This document shows, in pieces, positions 1 through 9,265 of a stretch of DNA of 16,784 bases; positions within the stretch are counted from its first letter, which is position 1; each line of letters begins with the position of its first letter. A model generated the notes under the pieces. The model had not been told where the DNA came from, did not search any database, and was given only the letters and a program-made list of their open reading frames with translations. The translations under genes and the position numbers were made by a program. Origin of the DNA: Ekhidna sp. (lineage in GTDB: Bacteria > Bacteroidota > Bacteroidia > Cytophagales > Cyclobacteriaceae). The stretch spans positions 1 through 16,784 of the forward strand of contig JAPPDO010000228.1 in NCBI GenBank assembly GCA_028821635.1, written 5' to 3'.

Positions 1-30
1 TCCTCAGCTACGCTTTAAGTATCGCATCCT

Positions 31-71
31 CTTTGTGAACACTGTGCTAACCTTCTTGTCCTTTGTGTTAA
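31..71. repeat. Degenerate tandem ~21-bp intergenic repeat
   Basis: Two imperfect copies of a 21-base unit lie side by side. One starts CTTTGTGAACAC and the other CTTCTTGTCCTT, and they share about 13 of 21 positions, mainly the CTT, TGTG and TAA blocks. There is no open frame of note here. From memory, intergenic strings of the 'CTTTGTGxxCTTTGTGTTAA' type recur in Bacteroidota genomes, but that was not checked. Confidence 0.35.
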
Positions 72-76
72 GAGAA

Positions 77-92
77 TTTCTTAATTAAGAAA
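77..92. repeat. Perfect 16-bp palindrome downstream of gldH
   Basis: TTTCTTAATTAAGAAA is its own reverse complement. It lies 35 bases past the gldH stop codon. It has no loop, so it is a better candidate for a protein-binding palindrome than for an intrinsic terminator. Chance occurrence in AT-rich DNA is possible. Confidence 0.35.
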
Positions 93-126
93 GCAGTGAT
101 GTTCAAATCGTAGATGCGGTCTACGT

Positions 127-618
127 TTAGGATGAGTTTTCATTCTTTTGTGCCCCATTCGCGATCTCTACTCTCGCTCCTACTGACAATATATAAGCCA
201 AGGTATCCATACGCATTCTCTGCTGTAGCTGAATTTGATACCTTCCTCCGTTGGGAAAAGAGTAGCTTTCTTCCAACATTACCTCATGGTCGAAGAGGTC
301 GCCTAATCCGCTGCCCAAAGGCTCCCCTGTCTTGGGGTCAAAAAAGTGATGCTCTTTGAGTGCCTTTTTTATGACATTTCCGGAGCTATCTAATAGCGAG
401 TATTGAAAGTATAGATTATAGAAGGGATATGCTGAAGCATGACGAAAAGTAGCCAAAAGGTTGTATTTCACGGCAGCATCCTCAATCTCAAATGAAAATG
501 ATTGTAATGAGTCTGAGTGCCAGAACCCCTGATCCATGTCTTGGAAGTCCTCATAAACTCTTGATGAATCACAAGATTCTAATAAAAGGATAAAGCTAAA
601 AAGTATTAGGTATTTCAT
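127..618 (-). CDS. gldH: Gliding motility lipoprotein GldH
   Basis: This 163-residue protein begins with a short basic-hydrophobic signal peptide ending in the lipobox LLESC, so Cys16 should be lipidated and the mature protein anchored in the envelope. The middle carries the pattern I recognise from GldH: YNLYFQYSLLDSSGNV, then FFDPKTGEPLGSGLGDLFDHE, then a late RMDTLAYILSVGARVE block. In Flavobacterium, GldH is needed for gliding and is linked to the type IX secretion/gliding machinery. In non-gliding relatives it is kept with an unclear role. Its start codon overlaps the ricT stop by one base (TAATG), so translation is probably coupled to ricT. Length is normal for the family. Confidence 0.88.
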   Translation of the reverse strand: MKYLILFSFILLLESCDSSRVYEDFQDMDQGFWHSDSLQSFSFEIEDAAVKYNLLATFRHASAYPFYNLYFQYSLLDSSGNVIKKALKEHHFFDPKTGEPLGSGLGDLFDHEVMLEESYSFPNGGRYQIQLQQRMRMDTLAYILSVGARVEIANGAQKNENSS

Positions 619-1739
619 TAACGTGGTTCCCTGGAGTTTTTTCTTTTCCTTTTAAAAAGCCTCTTGAGTGGCTTCTTTTTACTTTTTCTCGTAAGTTTTC
701 TCTCCACTTCTTCAAGGTCGCTATTGATTACTGATGCTTCAATCTTATCCTCCGACAGGCTAAAAGGCTTTTGCCCTTTCTTATTCATCTCCTGAATTTG
801 GCGGACTCGCTCCACTCCTACGGAATACCAATTATTATCATCATCATAGCTAAACCAAAGAATCTTTCTGAAGATATCCGTTTTTTGCAGTTTTGCTTCT
901 CCCTTTTGCGTAACCAATGCCTGCTCAACCGGCGGGATGTCTTTCAACGCTTCAATGTAAGTATCTAATTCATAGTTTAAGCAGCATTTCAATCTTCCAC
1001 ACTGACCTGAGAGCCTAATAGGGTTTAGGGATAAATTCTGATAACGAGCCGCCGACGTTGTTACGCTTTTAAAGTCAGAGAGCCATGTTGAACAGCAAAG
1101 TTCTCTGCCGCAAACCCCAACGCCTCCTATTCTTCCTGCTTCCTGCCTAACATTTATCTGTCGCATTTCAACACGTATTTTGAACTCACCGGCAAGCAAT
1201 CTGATGAGTTCCCTAAAGTCTATTCTGCCCTCAGCCGAATAAAAGAAGGTTGCCTTTGTGCCATCAGCTTGGAACGCTACATCCGTTAGTTTCATATTGA
1301 GCTTTAGGTCTTGGATGATCTTCTTTGTGCGAAACAAAACCGAAGGCTCTCGATCTCTGACTTCCTGCCACTTTTCTAAATCCCTTCCGGTTGCTTTGCG
1401 ATAAATGTCTCTGATTTTCTCATCGTTTTCAATGCCTTTTTTAGCCATTTGCAATCTTACCAACTCTCCTTGCAGCGAGACATATCCAATGTCATGGCCT
1501 TTGGGCATACTTACGACGATGGCATCTCCGGTGACAATATCTATTTTATTATTATTTCTAAAGAAATCCTTCCTGCCATTCTTGAATCTCACTTCCAATA
1601 CATCAAAACGCTGCATTGAAGGAACTTCCATATTGGCGAGCCAGTCAAAAACGTTTAGCTTACTGCATCCCCCGGAGTTGCAATATCCGTTGTTTTGGCA
1701 ACCGGCGGCTCTATTAGTTCCACAATTTCCACATCCCAT
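618..1739 (-). CDS. ricT: RicT-like PSP1 C-terminal domain protein
   Basis: This 373-residue protein starts with a Cys-rich segment (CGNC, then isolated Cys up to about residue 25), which may bind metal or an Fe-S cluster. The centre holds the PSP1 domain, with RQEAGRIGGVGVCGRELCC and then SGQCGRLKCCLNYE, the most diagnostic stretch of RicT/YaaT. The C-terminal 40 residues are Lys/Arg-rich and probably disordered. In Bacillus, RicT works with RicA and RicF in a complex that affects RNase Y and development. In Bacteroidota the role is not well defined and the gene is usually next to gldH, as here. The purD gene ends 41 bases upstream, so the genes may be cotranscribed. Confidence 0.85.
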   Translation of the reverse strand: MGCGNCGTNRAAGCQNNGYCNSGGCSKLNVFDWLANMEVPSMQRFDVLEVRFKNGRKDFFRNNNKIDIVTGDAIVVSMPKGHDIGYVSLQGELVRLQMAKKGIENDEKIRDIYRKATGRDLEKWQEVRDREPSVLFRTKKIIQDLKLNMKLTDVAFQADGTKATFFYSAEGRIDFRELIRLLAGEFKIRVEMRQINVRQEAGRIGGVGVCGRELCCSTWLSDFKSVTTSAARYQNLSLNPIRLSGQCGRLKCCLNYELDTYIEALKDIPPVEQALVTQKGEAKLQKTDIFRKILWFSYDDDNNWYSVGVERVRQIQEMNKKGQKPFSLSEDKIEASVINSDLEEVERKLTRKSKKKPLKRLFKRKRKNSREPR

Positions 1740-1780
1740 AATCTTCTAAACTAATGGATTTGAATGGAAATAGCAATTTC

Positions 1781-3064
1781 TTACTGACCTAGTGCTTTAA
1801 GGTCAAACCCAATATCTTGTCTAAACTTTTTGCCTTCCCAGTGAACTTCATCCCCGCCTGCATAAGATTTACTCAGCGCTTCTTTAAGGCTTTCGCCCAA
1901 ACCGGTCAATGCAATCACTCTGCCTCCGTTTGTAATGAGTTTTCCCTCTTCCATTTTGGTGCCTGCGTGAAATGGAAGTGCAGCTTTTGTATCTCCGATT
2001 ATAATTTCGTGACCTTTTTCATAGTGTTCCGGATAACCCTGGCTGACATAAACTACAGTCGTTGCTGTGAACTTTTCATATTCAATTTCTCTCTCTGCCA
2101 GGCTCCTGTCCGCGGCGGCCACCAGTAGTTTCAGGAAATCTCCTTTAATTCTGGGCATCACTACCTCCGTTTCGGGGTCTCCCATTCTGACGTTGTATTC
2201 GACGACGTAGGGTTGTCCATTTACGGCCATCAACCCAAAAAAGATGAACCCGCAGTAATGGATTCCTTCTTTTTGCAATCCCTCAATGGTTGGCTTGATG
2301 ATTTGTTTGTTTACTTTTTCTTTGAAGTCTCTGTCGGCAAATACGACAGGAGATACTGCTCCCATCCCTCCTGTATTCAGTCCGGTATCTCTTTCTCCGA
2401 TTCTTTTGTAATCCTTTGCTTCCGGTAGGATTTGATAATCCTTTCCATCGGTTATGACAAAAAATGAAACTTCAAGGCCGCTCAAAAACTTTTCCAATAA
2501 AACTTTCTCACCGGCTTTACCAAATTTTTTATTGGCGATTAGCTGCGTTAATGACCTTTGTGCTTCCTCCAATTCTTCCGTGATGATCACTCCCTTACCT
2601 CCTGCCAACCCATCTGCCTTCAAGACATACGGCGGCTCCCATTGTTCCATGTATTTTAATGTTTCTTTCAGATTTTCTTTTGTAACGGTTTTGTAGGCTG
2701 CTGTGGGGATCTTATGTCTAATCATGAACTCTTTGGCATACTCTTTACTGCCTTCCAACTGAGCTCCTTTTGCTGATGGACCGATGATTTTTAGTTGTTT
2801 TAATGACTTCTCTTCATTCAAAAAATCCACCAAGCCTCTTACTAATGGCTCTTCAGGGCCGACGATCAGCAGAGAGATGGTATGTTCTGTTATCGCATCA
2901 GCAATCTCCTGAAAGTCCTCAAGGTTAAGATGCAGGTTTGTGGCGATGCTTTCGGTGCCTCCATTACCGGGAGCAACGTATATTCTTTCGCACTTTGAAC
3001 TTTGCTTTATTTTCCAAGCAAGTGCATGTTCTCTTCCTCCGGAGCCAATGATCAAGATATTCAT
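1781..3064 (-). CDS. purD: Phosphoribosylamine-glycine ligase (GARS)
   Basis: PurD joins 5-phosphoribosylamine and glycine with ATP to make GAR, the second step of de novo purine synthesis in the cytosol. The 427-residue length is standard. The N-terminal domain opens with MNILIIGSGGREHALAWKI and holds GPEEPLVRGLVD. The ATP-grasp domain shows KADGLAGGKGVII (ATP-binding loop), LEEFLSGLEVSFF-like text and NTGGMGAVSPV. Metal-binding residues are expected in the FEYNVRMGDPETE-like stretch, here VVEYNVRMGDPETEVV. The C-terminal domain is complete, with VVYVSQGYPEHYEKG and GGRVIALTGLG. No damage is visible. It sits between recQ (68-base gap) and ricT (41-base gap). Confidence 0.97.
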   Translation of the reverse strand: MNILIIGSGGREHALAWKIKQSSKCERIYVAPGNGGTESIATNLHLNLEDFQEIADAITEHTISLLIVGPEEPLVRGLVDFLNEEKSLKQLKIIGPSAKGAQLEGSKEYAKEFMIRHKIPTAAYKTVTKENLKETLKYMEQWEPPYVLKADGLAGGKGVIITEELEEAQRSLTQLIANKKFGKAGEKVLLEKFLSGLEVSFFVITDGKDYQILPEAKDYKRIGERDTGLNTGGMGAVSPVVFADRDFKEKVNKQIIKPTIEGLQKEGIHYCGFIFFGLMAVNGQPYVVEYNVRMGDPETEVVMPRIKGDFLKLLVAAADRSLAEREIEYEKFTATTVVYVSQGYPEHYEKGHEIIIGDTKAALPFHAGTKMEEGKLITNGGRVIALTGLGESLKEALSKSYAGGDEVHWEGKKFRQDIGFDLKALGQ

Positions 3065-3132
3065 TTCAGGTTATTTTGAAAGCTGGTTAACTAAGATCAA
3101 TGCTTAACTTTCTCTTTTCAAAAGCAGGTTGT

Positions 3133-5343
3133 TTAATGAGCATATTCTGACATGATTTTGATTCTCATGAGCCTTACCTCCTCATCGGTGTACTCACCCA
3201 ATTCCTTTAAAGCAATTTCAAGATTATCAGATTCGGCACTTAAAAAATAATCGTGGATATCATCCTGACTATCATCGTCCAATAGTTGGTCAATGTAATA
3301 GTCAATGTTCAGTTTAGTACCGGAATAGCAAATATTCTCCATCTCCTCAACAAGCTCTTCGTAGGTCATATTTCTGGCTTCAGCGATTTCTTTCAAATCT
3401 ATTTTCTGGTCAATGTGCTTAATGATGTAAATTTTATTTTTAGATTTTGTTCCCGAAGACTTTACCAAAACGTCTGAGACAGTAGCAATATCATTCTCCT
3501 CTACGTATTCTTCAATGAGTTTCAAGAATGGTTCTCCAAACTTTTTGGCCTTAGTTTCGCCTATCCCTACAATCTGTTTTAAATCATCCATGGAAGTGGG
3601 ATAAAGTGTTGCCATCTCCTCCATTGAGGGGTCACTAAATATCATATAAGGTGGGATCTTTTCCCGACGAGCAATATCCTTTGTTAGGGCTTTCAGCATC
3701 CCGAAAAGTAATTTATCATGGGCCGCAACGTTTACAGGCACTCTATCGCCATCCTCTTCCTCTCCTTCAGATGCATAGTCGTGATCCTTGGAGAGTTCAT
3801 GAAAATAGGGATCTTCCAGAAACTTCTCTCCTTTTTCTGATACCAAATAGATTGCCGGATTTTCTAGGTCTTTCTTTAAAAATTCATGGAGTAACGTTTG
3901 GCGAATAACCGATTTCCAGAAATCTTCATCTGAATCAATGTCTTTTCCTTTTCCAAAAATGGGAAGTTTATCGTGTCCATAGCTTTTAGCATATCGAGTA
4001 GATTTACCAACTATTAGCGAGGCTAAATGATCGGGATAAAAACGTTCATTCGTTTGCTTTACGGTTTGTATGACTATCTCTATTACATCCTTCCCCTCAA
4101 ATTGTTCTTTGGGAAGCACACAGTTGTCACACTGACCACAATTATCCTCTTTGAATGCTTCCCCGAAATAATGAAGTAGCTGTTTTCTTCTGCAAATAGA
4201 GGATTCAGCATAAGAGGCCACCTCTTCTAAGAGAAAGCGTGCATTTTCACGCTCAGTGATCGTCTTGTCTCTGTTCAGTTTTTCAAATCTTAGGATGTCT
4301 TTATTTGAATAAAACATCAGACAATGGCTATCTATTCCATCTCTGCCGGCCCTTCCGGTTTCCTGATAGTAACCTTCTATGGATTTAGGAGCATCATAGT
4401 GAATGACAAATCTTACATCCGGCTTGTCTATGCCCATCCCAAAAGCGATTGTAGCAACGACCACATCAATGTTTTCGTTTAAAAAGGCATCCTGATTTTT
4501 CATTCGCTCTTTAGCCTCCATCCCTGCGTGATAAGCCACGGCTTTAATATCATTTACTTTTAGGAACTCTGCGAGCTCCTCAACCTTTTTTCTGCTTAAA
4601 CAGTAGATGATTCCGGACTCATTATGATGACTTTTAATAAACTTAATAAGCTGTTTTTTGGCATCTTTCTTGGACCTTACCTCATAGTAAAGATTTACCC
4701 TGTTAAATGAAGATTTGAATAATCGGGCACTGTCCATTGAAAGGTTCTTTTGAATATCCATCTGAACTTTTGGGGTAGCAGTGGCTGTCAGTGCGATTAT
4801 TGGAATATTGCCCAACTGACTGATTACCTCTTTGATTTTCCGGTACTCAGGCCTAAAATCGTGCCCCCATTCTGATATACAGTGCGCTTCGTCAACGGCG
4901 GCGAAAGAAATTTTTGATTCCTTTAAGAAAGCAATATTCTCTTCTTTGGCGAGTGACTCAGGGGCAACGTAGAGCAGCTTTACAAGACCGGCTTTTGTAT
5001 CTCTTTTAACACGTTTGCTTTCAGACCTGCTTAGTGTTGAGTTGAGGAATTTTGCATTGATGCCCACAGCATTCATTTGGTCTACCTGATTCTTCATTAA
5101 GGCGATGAGAGGTGAAATAACGATTGCAGTGCCGTTCTGAACGATTGCCGGTAACTGATAGCACAGCGATTTCCCTGCACCGGTCGGCATGATGACAAAC
5201 GTATCATTTTTGTTTAGGAGATGGTGAGTAATGTCTTTTTGCTTACCTCTGAACTTATCGTAACCAAATACACGCTTAAGACTGTCTTTAAGATCTGTTT
5301 CTAAGTTTGACTCCATTTCCAATTTAAAGGGTATATCATACAA
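3133..5343 (-). CDS. recQ: ATP-dependent DNA helicase RecQ
   Basis: RecQ unwinds DNA 3'->5' in recombination and replication-fork repair. The 736-residue protein has the P-loop MPTGAGKSLCYQ (about residues 52-63), the DEAH box followed by the RecQ-specific CISEWGHDFRPEY loop (about 151-167), and motif VI QETGRAGRDG. The zinc-binding region is SICRRK then CGQCDNC. Next come an RQC-type winged-helix part and an HRDC domain (about residues 545-625, with YPTSMDDLKQIVGIGETKAKKFG). The last 100 residues are an acidic extension seen in many Bacteroidota RecQ proteins. An alternative start is Met10. It is transcribed away from the guanylyltransferase gene; the 127-base gap between them should hold both promoters, but no clean TAnnTTTG box stands out. 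Confidence 0.96.
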   Translation of the reverse strand: MYDIPFKLEMESNLETDLKDSLKRVFGYDKFRGKQKDITHHLLNKNDTFVIMPTGAGKSLCYQLPAIVQNGTAIVISPLIALMKNQVDQMNAVGINAKFLNSTLSRSESKRVKRDTKAGLVKLLYVAPESLAKEENIAFLKESKISFAAVDEAHCISEWGHDFRPEYRKIKEVISQLGNIPIIALTATATPKVQMDIQKNLSMDSARLFKSSFNRVNLYYEVRSKKDAKKQLIKFIKSHHNESGIIYCLSRKKVEELAEFLKVNDIKAVAYHAGMEAKERMKNQDAFLNENIDVVVATIAFGMGIDKPDVRFVIHYDAPKSIEGYYQETGRAGRDGIDSHCLMFYSNKDILRFEKLNRDKTITERENARFLLEEVASYAESSICRRKQLLHYFGEAFKEDNCGQCDNCVLPKEQFEGKDVIEIVIQTVKQTNERFYPDHLASLIVGKSTRYAKSYGHDKLPIFGKGKDIDSDEDFWKSVIRQTLLHEFLKKDLENPAIYLVSEKGEKFLEDPYFHELSKDHDYASEGEEEDGDRVPVNVAAHDKLLFGMLKALTKDIARREKIPPYMIFSDPSMEEMATLYPTSMDDLKQIVGIGETKAKKFGEPFLKLIEEYVEENDIATVSDVLVKSSGTKSKNKIYIIKHIDQKIDLKEIAEARNMTYEELVEEMENICYSGTKLNIDYYIDQLLDDDSQDDIHDYFLSAESDNLEIALKELGEYTDEEVRLMRIKIMSEYAH

Positions 5344-5473
5344 GTTAATTATTAATTCTTTACTTCACAAAACAAGTAAGCAATCAAAACTCTGTTATCA
5401 TTGCGTCAAACGACATCCTTAAAGGTATTCATATTGTGCCGTAAATTATATTGTAAATTTCTTACCAAAATTG

Positions 5474-6550
5474 ATGAGATCAAATATTTATGTAGTGATT
5501 ATGGCCGGCGGAAGCGGAACCAGGTTCTGGCCCTTTAGTCGGGACGGTAAGCCTAAGCAATTTCTGGATGTGTTTAATACCGGCAGATCATTACTCCAAA
5601 TGACATTTGACCGTTTCAAAGAAGTCACCACACCGGATAAGATTTGGATTGTTTCAAACGGTAAATATAGGTCTCTCATTGAGGAACAGCTGCCCGGATT
5701 GGAAGATCATCAGGTTTTATTAGAACCTGAAAAAAGAAATACATCGCCATGTATTGCTTATGCTTCATATAAAATCCTTAAAAAAGATCCAAATGCCGTT
5801 TTAGTCGTTAGCCCTTCCGATCATGTGATTTTGAAAGAAAGGGAATTTGCCGCAGTCATCAATACGGCCATCGAAGTTGCAGAATCCGATGAGAAACTGA
5901 TTACTATCGGAGTTCGTCCAAATCGGCCGGAGACGGGCTACGGATATATCCAGTATTTGAGTGACCCGGGATCTTTGGTGAAAAAGGTAAAAACATTTAC
6001 TGAAAAGCCTGAAGCCGAGCTGGCAGCGAAATTTCTTGAAAGTGGAGATTTTCTATGGAATTCCGGAATTTTTGTTTGGTCTGTTGATGCTATCATCAAA
6101 TCATTTGAGAGATATGACGAAGAGATTGCCGCCCTCTTTGGGAGCGGGCTTAGCGAATACTTTTCCGATAATGAGGTGAATTTCATTCAAAAAGCCTATA
6201 GCCAGTGTAAGAGCATTTCTATTGACTATGCAATTATGGAAAAGGCGGATAATGTCTTCGTTGTACCGGGAGACTTTGGTTGGTCTGACTTGGGGGCATG
6301 GAATGCACTGCATGAAATAAAGGATAAGGATAAGAATGGGAACGTAGTTGAAGCAAATGCCCTTATTTATAATTCTGAGGATAACTACATTAAAGCCAAA
6401 AAAGACAAAGTAGTTGTGGTACAGGGAGCCACAGGTTTCCTTATAGCCGATTTTGACGATGTACTGCTTATATGTAAAAAAGAGGACTCTTCAATATTCA
6501 GAGAGTTCATCACTGATGTGAGGAGCGGCAAAGGAGAAAGATTCATTTAG
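5474..6550 (+). CDS. manC: Mannose-1-phosphate guanylyltransferase
   Basis: The enzyme makes GDP-mannose from mannose-1-phosphate and GTP, feeding capsule, LPS or glycoprotein sugars. The nucleotidyltransferase signature MAGGSGTRFWPFSR then KPKQF is at residues 10-29. The sugar-binding FTEKPEAELAAKFL and LWNSGIFVW blocks, and the late VPGDFGWSDLGAW block, are all present. At 358 residues it is the short single-domain form, lacking the phosphomannose isomerase domain of bifunctional ManC/AlgA. I start it at the ATG at 5474 rather than the in-frame TTG at 5471. It converges on rlmB and the two coding regions overlap by 8 bases, leaving no room for a conventional terminator between them. Symbol manC versus rfbM is a naming choice. 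Confidence 0.93.
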   Translation: MRSNIYVVIMAGGSGTRFWPFSRDGKPKQFLDVFNTGRSLLQMTFDRFKEVTTPDKIWIVSNGKYRSLIEEQLPGLEDHQVLLEPEKRNTSPCIAYASYKILKKDPNAVLVVSPSDHVILKEREFAAVINTAIEVAESDEKLITIGVRPNRPETGYGYIQYLSDPGSLVKKVKTFTEKPEAELAAKFLESGDFLWNSGIFVWSVDAIIKSFERYDEEIAALFGSGLSEYFSDNEVNFIQKAYSQCKSISIDYAIMEKADNVFVVPGDFGWSDLGAWNALHEIKDKDKNGNVVEANALIYNSEDNYIKAKKDKVVVVQGATGFLIADFDDVLLICKKEDSSIFREFITDVRSGKGERFI

Positions 6551-7286
6551 CTCGCTGCATTTGTATCTCGTATAAGGCCATTCCCACTGCCACAGAAACG
6601 TTGAGGGACTCAATGCGGCCGTGCATTTTGATTTTGCAGATTGTATCTGACTGTTCCAATAATGATAAATTAATTCCCTTTTCTTCAGAACCTACAATCA
6701 AAGCGGTGGGACCTGTAAAGTCTGCGTTACGTAAAAGATTATCTGTTTTTTCAGCGCAAGAAACTACGCTTATGCCAGATTTTTGGAGAAATGAGATACA
6801 TGCTTTCAGATCACTTTCTCTACAAACGGGCAGGTAGTTAAAAGCACCTGCAGAGGTTCTTACGGCATCCTCATTCACCTGAGCACCTCCTTTCACAGGA
6901 ATAATGATTCCATGCGCCCCCAGACATTCGGCAGTTCTTGCGATAGCCCCGAAATTTCTGACATCAGTGATCTCATCTAAAATTAAAAACAACGGACTTT
7001 CCCCCCTCTCAAATAGCAATGGAACCAGATTTTCAACTGATTGGTACTCAATGGGCGAGAGGAGTGCAACAACACCTTGATGGTTTTTACGAGTAAATCG
7101 GTTGATTCTCTCCACAGGAACTTTTGAAATAGGGACCTTTGTCCGATGAAGCTCAACGATCAACTCTTTGTACAGGTCTCCCTTGAGGTTCTTCTGTATA
7201 AATACCCTTTCCAGGTGCTTACCTGATTTAACAACCTCAATCACAGGTCTGATACCATATATTAAATCGGATTTCTTATTCATCAA
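6543..7286 (-). CDS. rlmB: 23S rRNA (guanosine-2'-O-)-methyltransferase RlmB (SpoU/TrmH family)
   Basis: This is a SpoU (SPOUT) family 2'-O-ribose methyltransferase of 247 residues. The N-terminal substrate-binding domain begins with LIYGIRPVIEVVKSG. The catalytic trefoil-knot domain carries the three family motifs in order: DVRNFGAIARTAECLGAHG (motif 1, with catalytic Arg), LIVGSEEKGIN (motif 2) and ESLNVSVAVGMALYEI (motif 3). RlmB in E. coli methylates G2251 of 23S rRNA; the exact target here is inferred, and a tRNA target is possible for this family. The start codon lies inside the end of the GWxTD gene (11-base overlap), so translation may be coupled. Confidence 0.9.
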   Translation of the reverse strand: MMNKKSDLIYGIRPVIEVVKSGKHLERVFIQKNLKGDLYKELIVELHRTKVPISKVPVERINRFTRKNHQGVVALLSPIEYQSVENLVPLLFERGESPLFLILDEITDVRNFGAIARTAECLGAHGIIIPVKGGAQVNEDAVRTSAGAFNYLPVCRESDLKACISFLQKSGISVVSCAEKTDNLLRNADFTGPTALIVGSEEKGINLSLLEQSDTICKIKMHGRIESLNVSVAVGMALYEIQMQRAK

Positions 7287-8418
7287 CTCCTCTTCTAATC
7301 TTCGCTACTTTCCGGAGCCAGCCCTCTTCAAAATTCTTGTTCCTTCTGAGCGAATAGGTACAGGGGGCAAAAAAAGACGAAATGACATCAAACTCAAAGG
7401 CCTCCCCTGAATCATAATACCATTCTTCCAGTCCGTTTAATCGGTATACCTCATCAGGAATGCCGTAAATAATATAAATCATACCACGATCCGTTTTCCA
7501 GCCGGCCTTATAATCAGTGAACAAAATATTGGCTTTCTCCACACTTTTATAATATTTCCTTATAGCATTTTGTGCCCGAGATTTTGTATTCAAATTATTC
7601 AACCAAAATGAGTCAAAATCCCGCTTTACATTTTTGGATTTTAAAAGTGCCTTCTCCTCTGCCTCACTCGTGAGATAAAGCATCGCTTCCACAAGTTCAA
7701 AGAGTTTCCTATATTTCGGAAAGTAGGGAGGTGTCTTTAGAATAGTCACCCCCGTAGAGGAGTTAATATCATCTCTTACCACATAAAAGAAGTCCTCCTC
7801 AAAAAATACCGAGTCTTTTGCTCGGAAAGAAGTGTCTTGATTGAGTGCAGGATTCAGAGGCTTCATCTCTGCCATGGGTGAGTCTGCACGTGAAAAGTCC
7901 TCCGCATATTTGATTATGTGCAATGAATCAGCCTGATTCCACGAGTATCCTGAGCGATTAATATAGTTCTTATAAATCGGAAGTGCATTTTTATTTATTG
8001 GATAAATCGAGGGAAATGAAAGATTGCCAATTTTCAATGCGATGTCGTAATAATAATCCCTCTCTAATTGATACATCCTGACAATCAATAAATCCTGCGT
8101 AACTAATGGCAGATGAAGTTTAATGCTAAATTCGCTTTTCCCCGAGCGAACGGTATCAACGTTTAACGGCATCATTATTTCATGACGCTCCGCTTCATAT
8201 CCGTCCTGAATCAGAAGTTCATATCCCCAGTCTGATAGAGAATCAGCACTTACTTGAAGCATCACAAAGATGCCTTCTTCATTTTGAAACACTCTGTGAG
8301 CCAGCTTGAGTTCCGCCTTCAAATCATATTGCCAGGCAACATTTATGCTGGAGAAATCAATAGCGTGGAGATAGCCCAGCCATGTCAGAAAAATAAGTGA
8401 TAAGCATCTTTTTATCAT
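7276..8418 (-). CDS. Secreted GWxTD domain-containing protein
   Basis: This 380-residue protein of unknown biochemical role carries the GWxTD motif that names a domain found mainly in Bacteroidota and Chlorobi. Here it is GWKTDRGMIYIIYGIPDEVY at about residues 306-325, preceded by FDSFWLNNLNTKSRAQNAI-type text. The first 20 residues (MIKRCLSLIFLTWLGYLHA) look like a cleaved Sec signal peptide, so the protein should act in the periplasm or envelope. I chose the ATG at 8418 for that reason; an in-frame ATG at 8436 would add six residues ahead of the signal. The middle (about 20-200) is beta-rich without a recognised fold. It forms an overlapping pair with rlmB and diverges from the methyltransferase. 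Confidence 0.85.
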   Translation of the reverse strand: MIKRCLSLIFLTWLGYLHAIDFSSINVAWQYDLKAELKLAHRVFQNEEGIFVMLQVSADSLSDWGYELLIQDGYEAERHEIMMPLNVDTVRSGKSEFSIKLHLPLVTQDLLIVRMYQLERDYYYDIALKIGNLSFPSIYPINKNALPIYKNYINRSGYSWNQADSLHIIKYAEDFSRADSPMAEMKPLNPALNQDTSFRAKDSVFFEEDFFYVVRDDINSSTGVTILKTPPYFPKYRKLFELVEAMLYLTSEAEEKALLKSKNVKRDFDSFWLNNLNTKSRAQNAIRKYYKSVEKANILFTDYKAGWKTDRGMIYIIYGIPDEVYRLNGLEEWYYDSGEAFEFDVISSFFAPCTYSLRRNKNFEEGWLRKVAKIRRGVDE

Positions 8419-8487
8419 GGTTTCCAAATTAATCAATTAATTTATTTCTTTGTGTTTCAGGCAAAAATCAGACTTCAATTTTAAGGA

Positions 8488-9258
8488 ATGAGTGTTTACA
8501 CAACAGAGATAACTTCTGCCAAAATCCATTCTGATAACCCTATCCACCAAAGACTTTTAAGTGCGTATCATTTTGCTAAGCCATATATTGAGGGAGACCT
8601 TTTAGAATTAGGTTGTGGAGAGGGAAGAGGGGTTGAAATTTTGGCACCTTTGGCAAAAAGGTATCAGGGGATTGACAAAATAGAGGGCATCATCAAGCAA
8701 CTCAGGATTAAGTATCCGGATCACGATTTTATGAGTGGCACATTTCCTCCTTTCCCATTCAAGGATAATGAATTTGACTTGGTCATCGCCTTTCAGGTTA
8801 TTGAACATGTAAAAAAGGACGAAGAGTTTTTGAGAGAGGTTCACCGGATGCTAAAGCCGAGAGGCGTAGCTTTAATCACAACTCCAAACATAAAAATGAC
8901 GCTTTCGCGAAACCCATGGCATATCAGAGAGTACACGGGAAGGCAGCTAAAAGAACTCTGTGAAAAGTACTTCGCCAATGTGGAGATGAAGGGTATTGCT
9001 GGAAATGAAAAGGTCACCAAGTATCACGAGCAAAACAGAGTATCCGTGAATAAAATCATGAAATATGACATCTTAAACCTACAGCATAAACTTCCGGCCT
9101 CACTTCTAAGCAAACCTTATGAAATTCTCAACAGGATAAACAGAGAAAGACTAAAATCCAATGACAATGAACTGGTAAAATCTATAAAATGGGATGATTT
9201 TAAACTGGGTGAACCGGATGAGTGTGATTTAGACCTTTTCTGTGTAGTTACTAAATAA
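8488..9258 (+). CDS. Class I SAM-dependent methyltransferase
   Basis: The 256-residue protein has the Rossmann-fold SAM-binding motif I LLELGCGEGRGVEIL (residues 38-52), the acidic post-I position in GIDKIEG (61-67), FDLVIAFQVIEHV (motif II/III, about 96-108) and LKPRGVALITTPN. This is the Methyltransf_11/UbiE-like layout. The substrate cannot be read from sequence. The C-terminal 90 residues, with RINRERLKSNDNELV, are not a recognised domain. It is divergent from the GWxTD gene with a 69-base gap, and its 3' end directly borders the damaged accessory patch, so it marks the last intact core gene on that side. Confidence 0.88.
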   Translation: MSVYTTEITSAKIHSDNPIHQRLLSAYHFAKPYIEGDLLELGCGEGRGVEILAPLAKRYQGIDKIEGIIKQLRIKYPDHDFMSGTFPPFPFKDNEFDLVIAFQVIEHVKKDEEFLREVHRMLKPRGVALITTPNIKMTLSRNPWHIREYTGRQLKELCEKYFANVEMKGIAGNEKVTKYHEQNRVSVNKIMKYDILNLQHKLPASLLSKPYEILNRINRERLKSNDNELVKSIKWDDFKLGEPDECDLDLFCVVTK

Positions 9259-9265
9259 TCATTGC

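Noticed and set aside
114..359. 81-codon plus-strand frame over the end of gldH
   Set aside because: Antisense shadow of the gldH coding region; residues are low-complexity Ser/Leu/Arg without family resemblance.
5434..5462. Repeated ATATTGT strings ahead of the guanylyltransferase as a promoter
   Set aside because: Neither copy fits TAnnTTTG, and the spacing between them does not match the -33/-7 distance.
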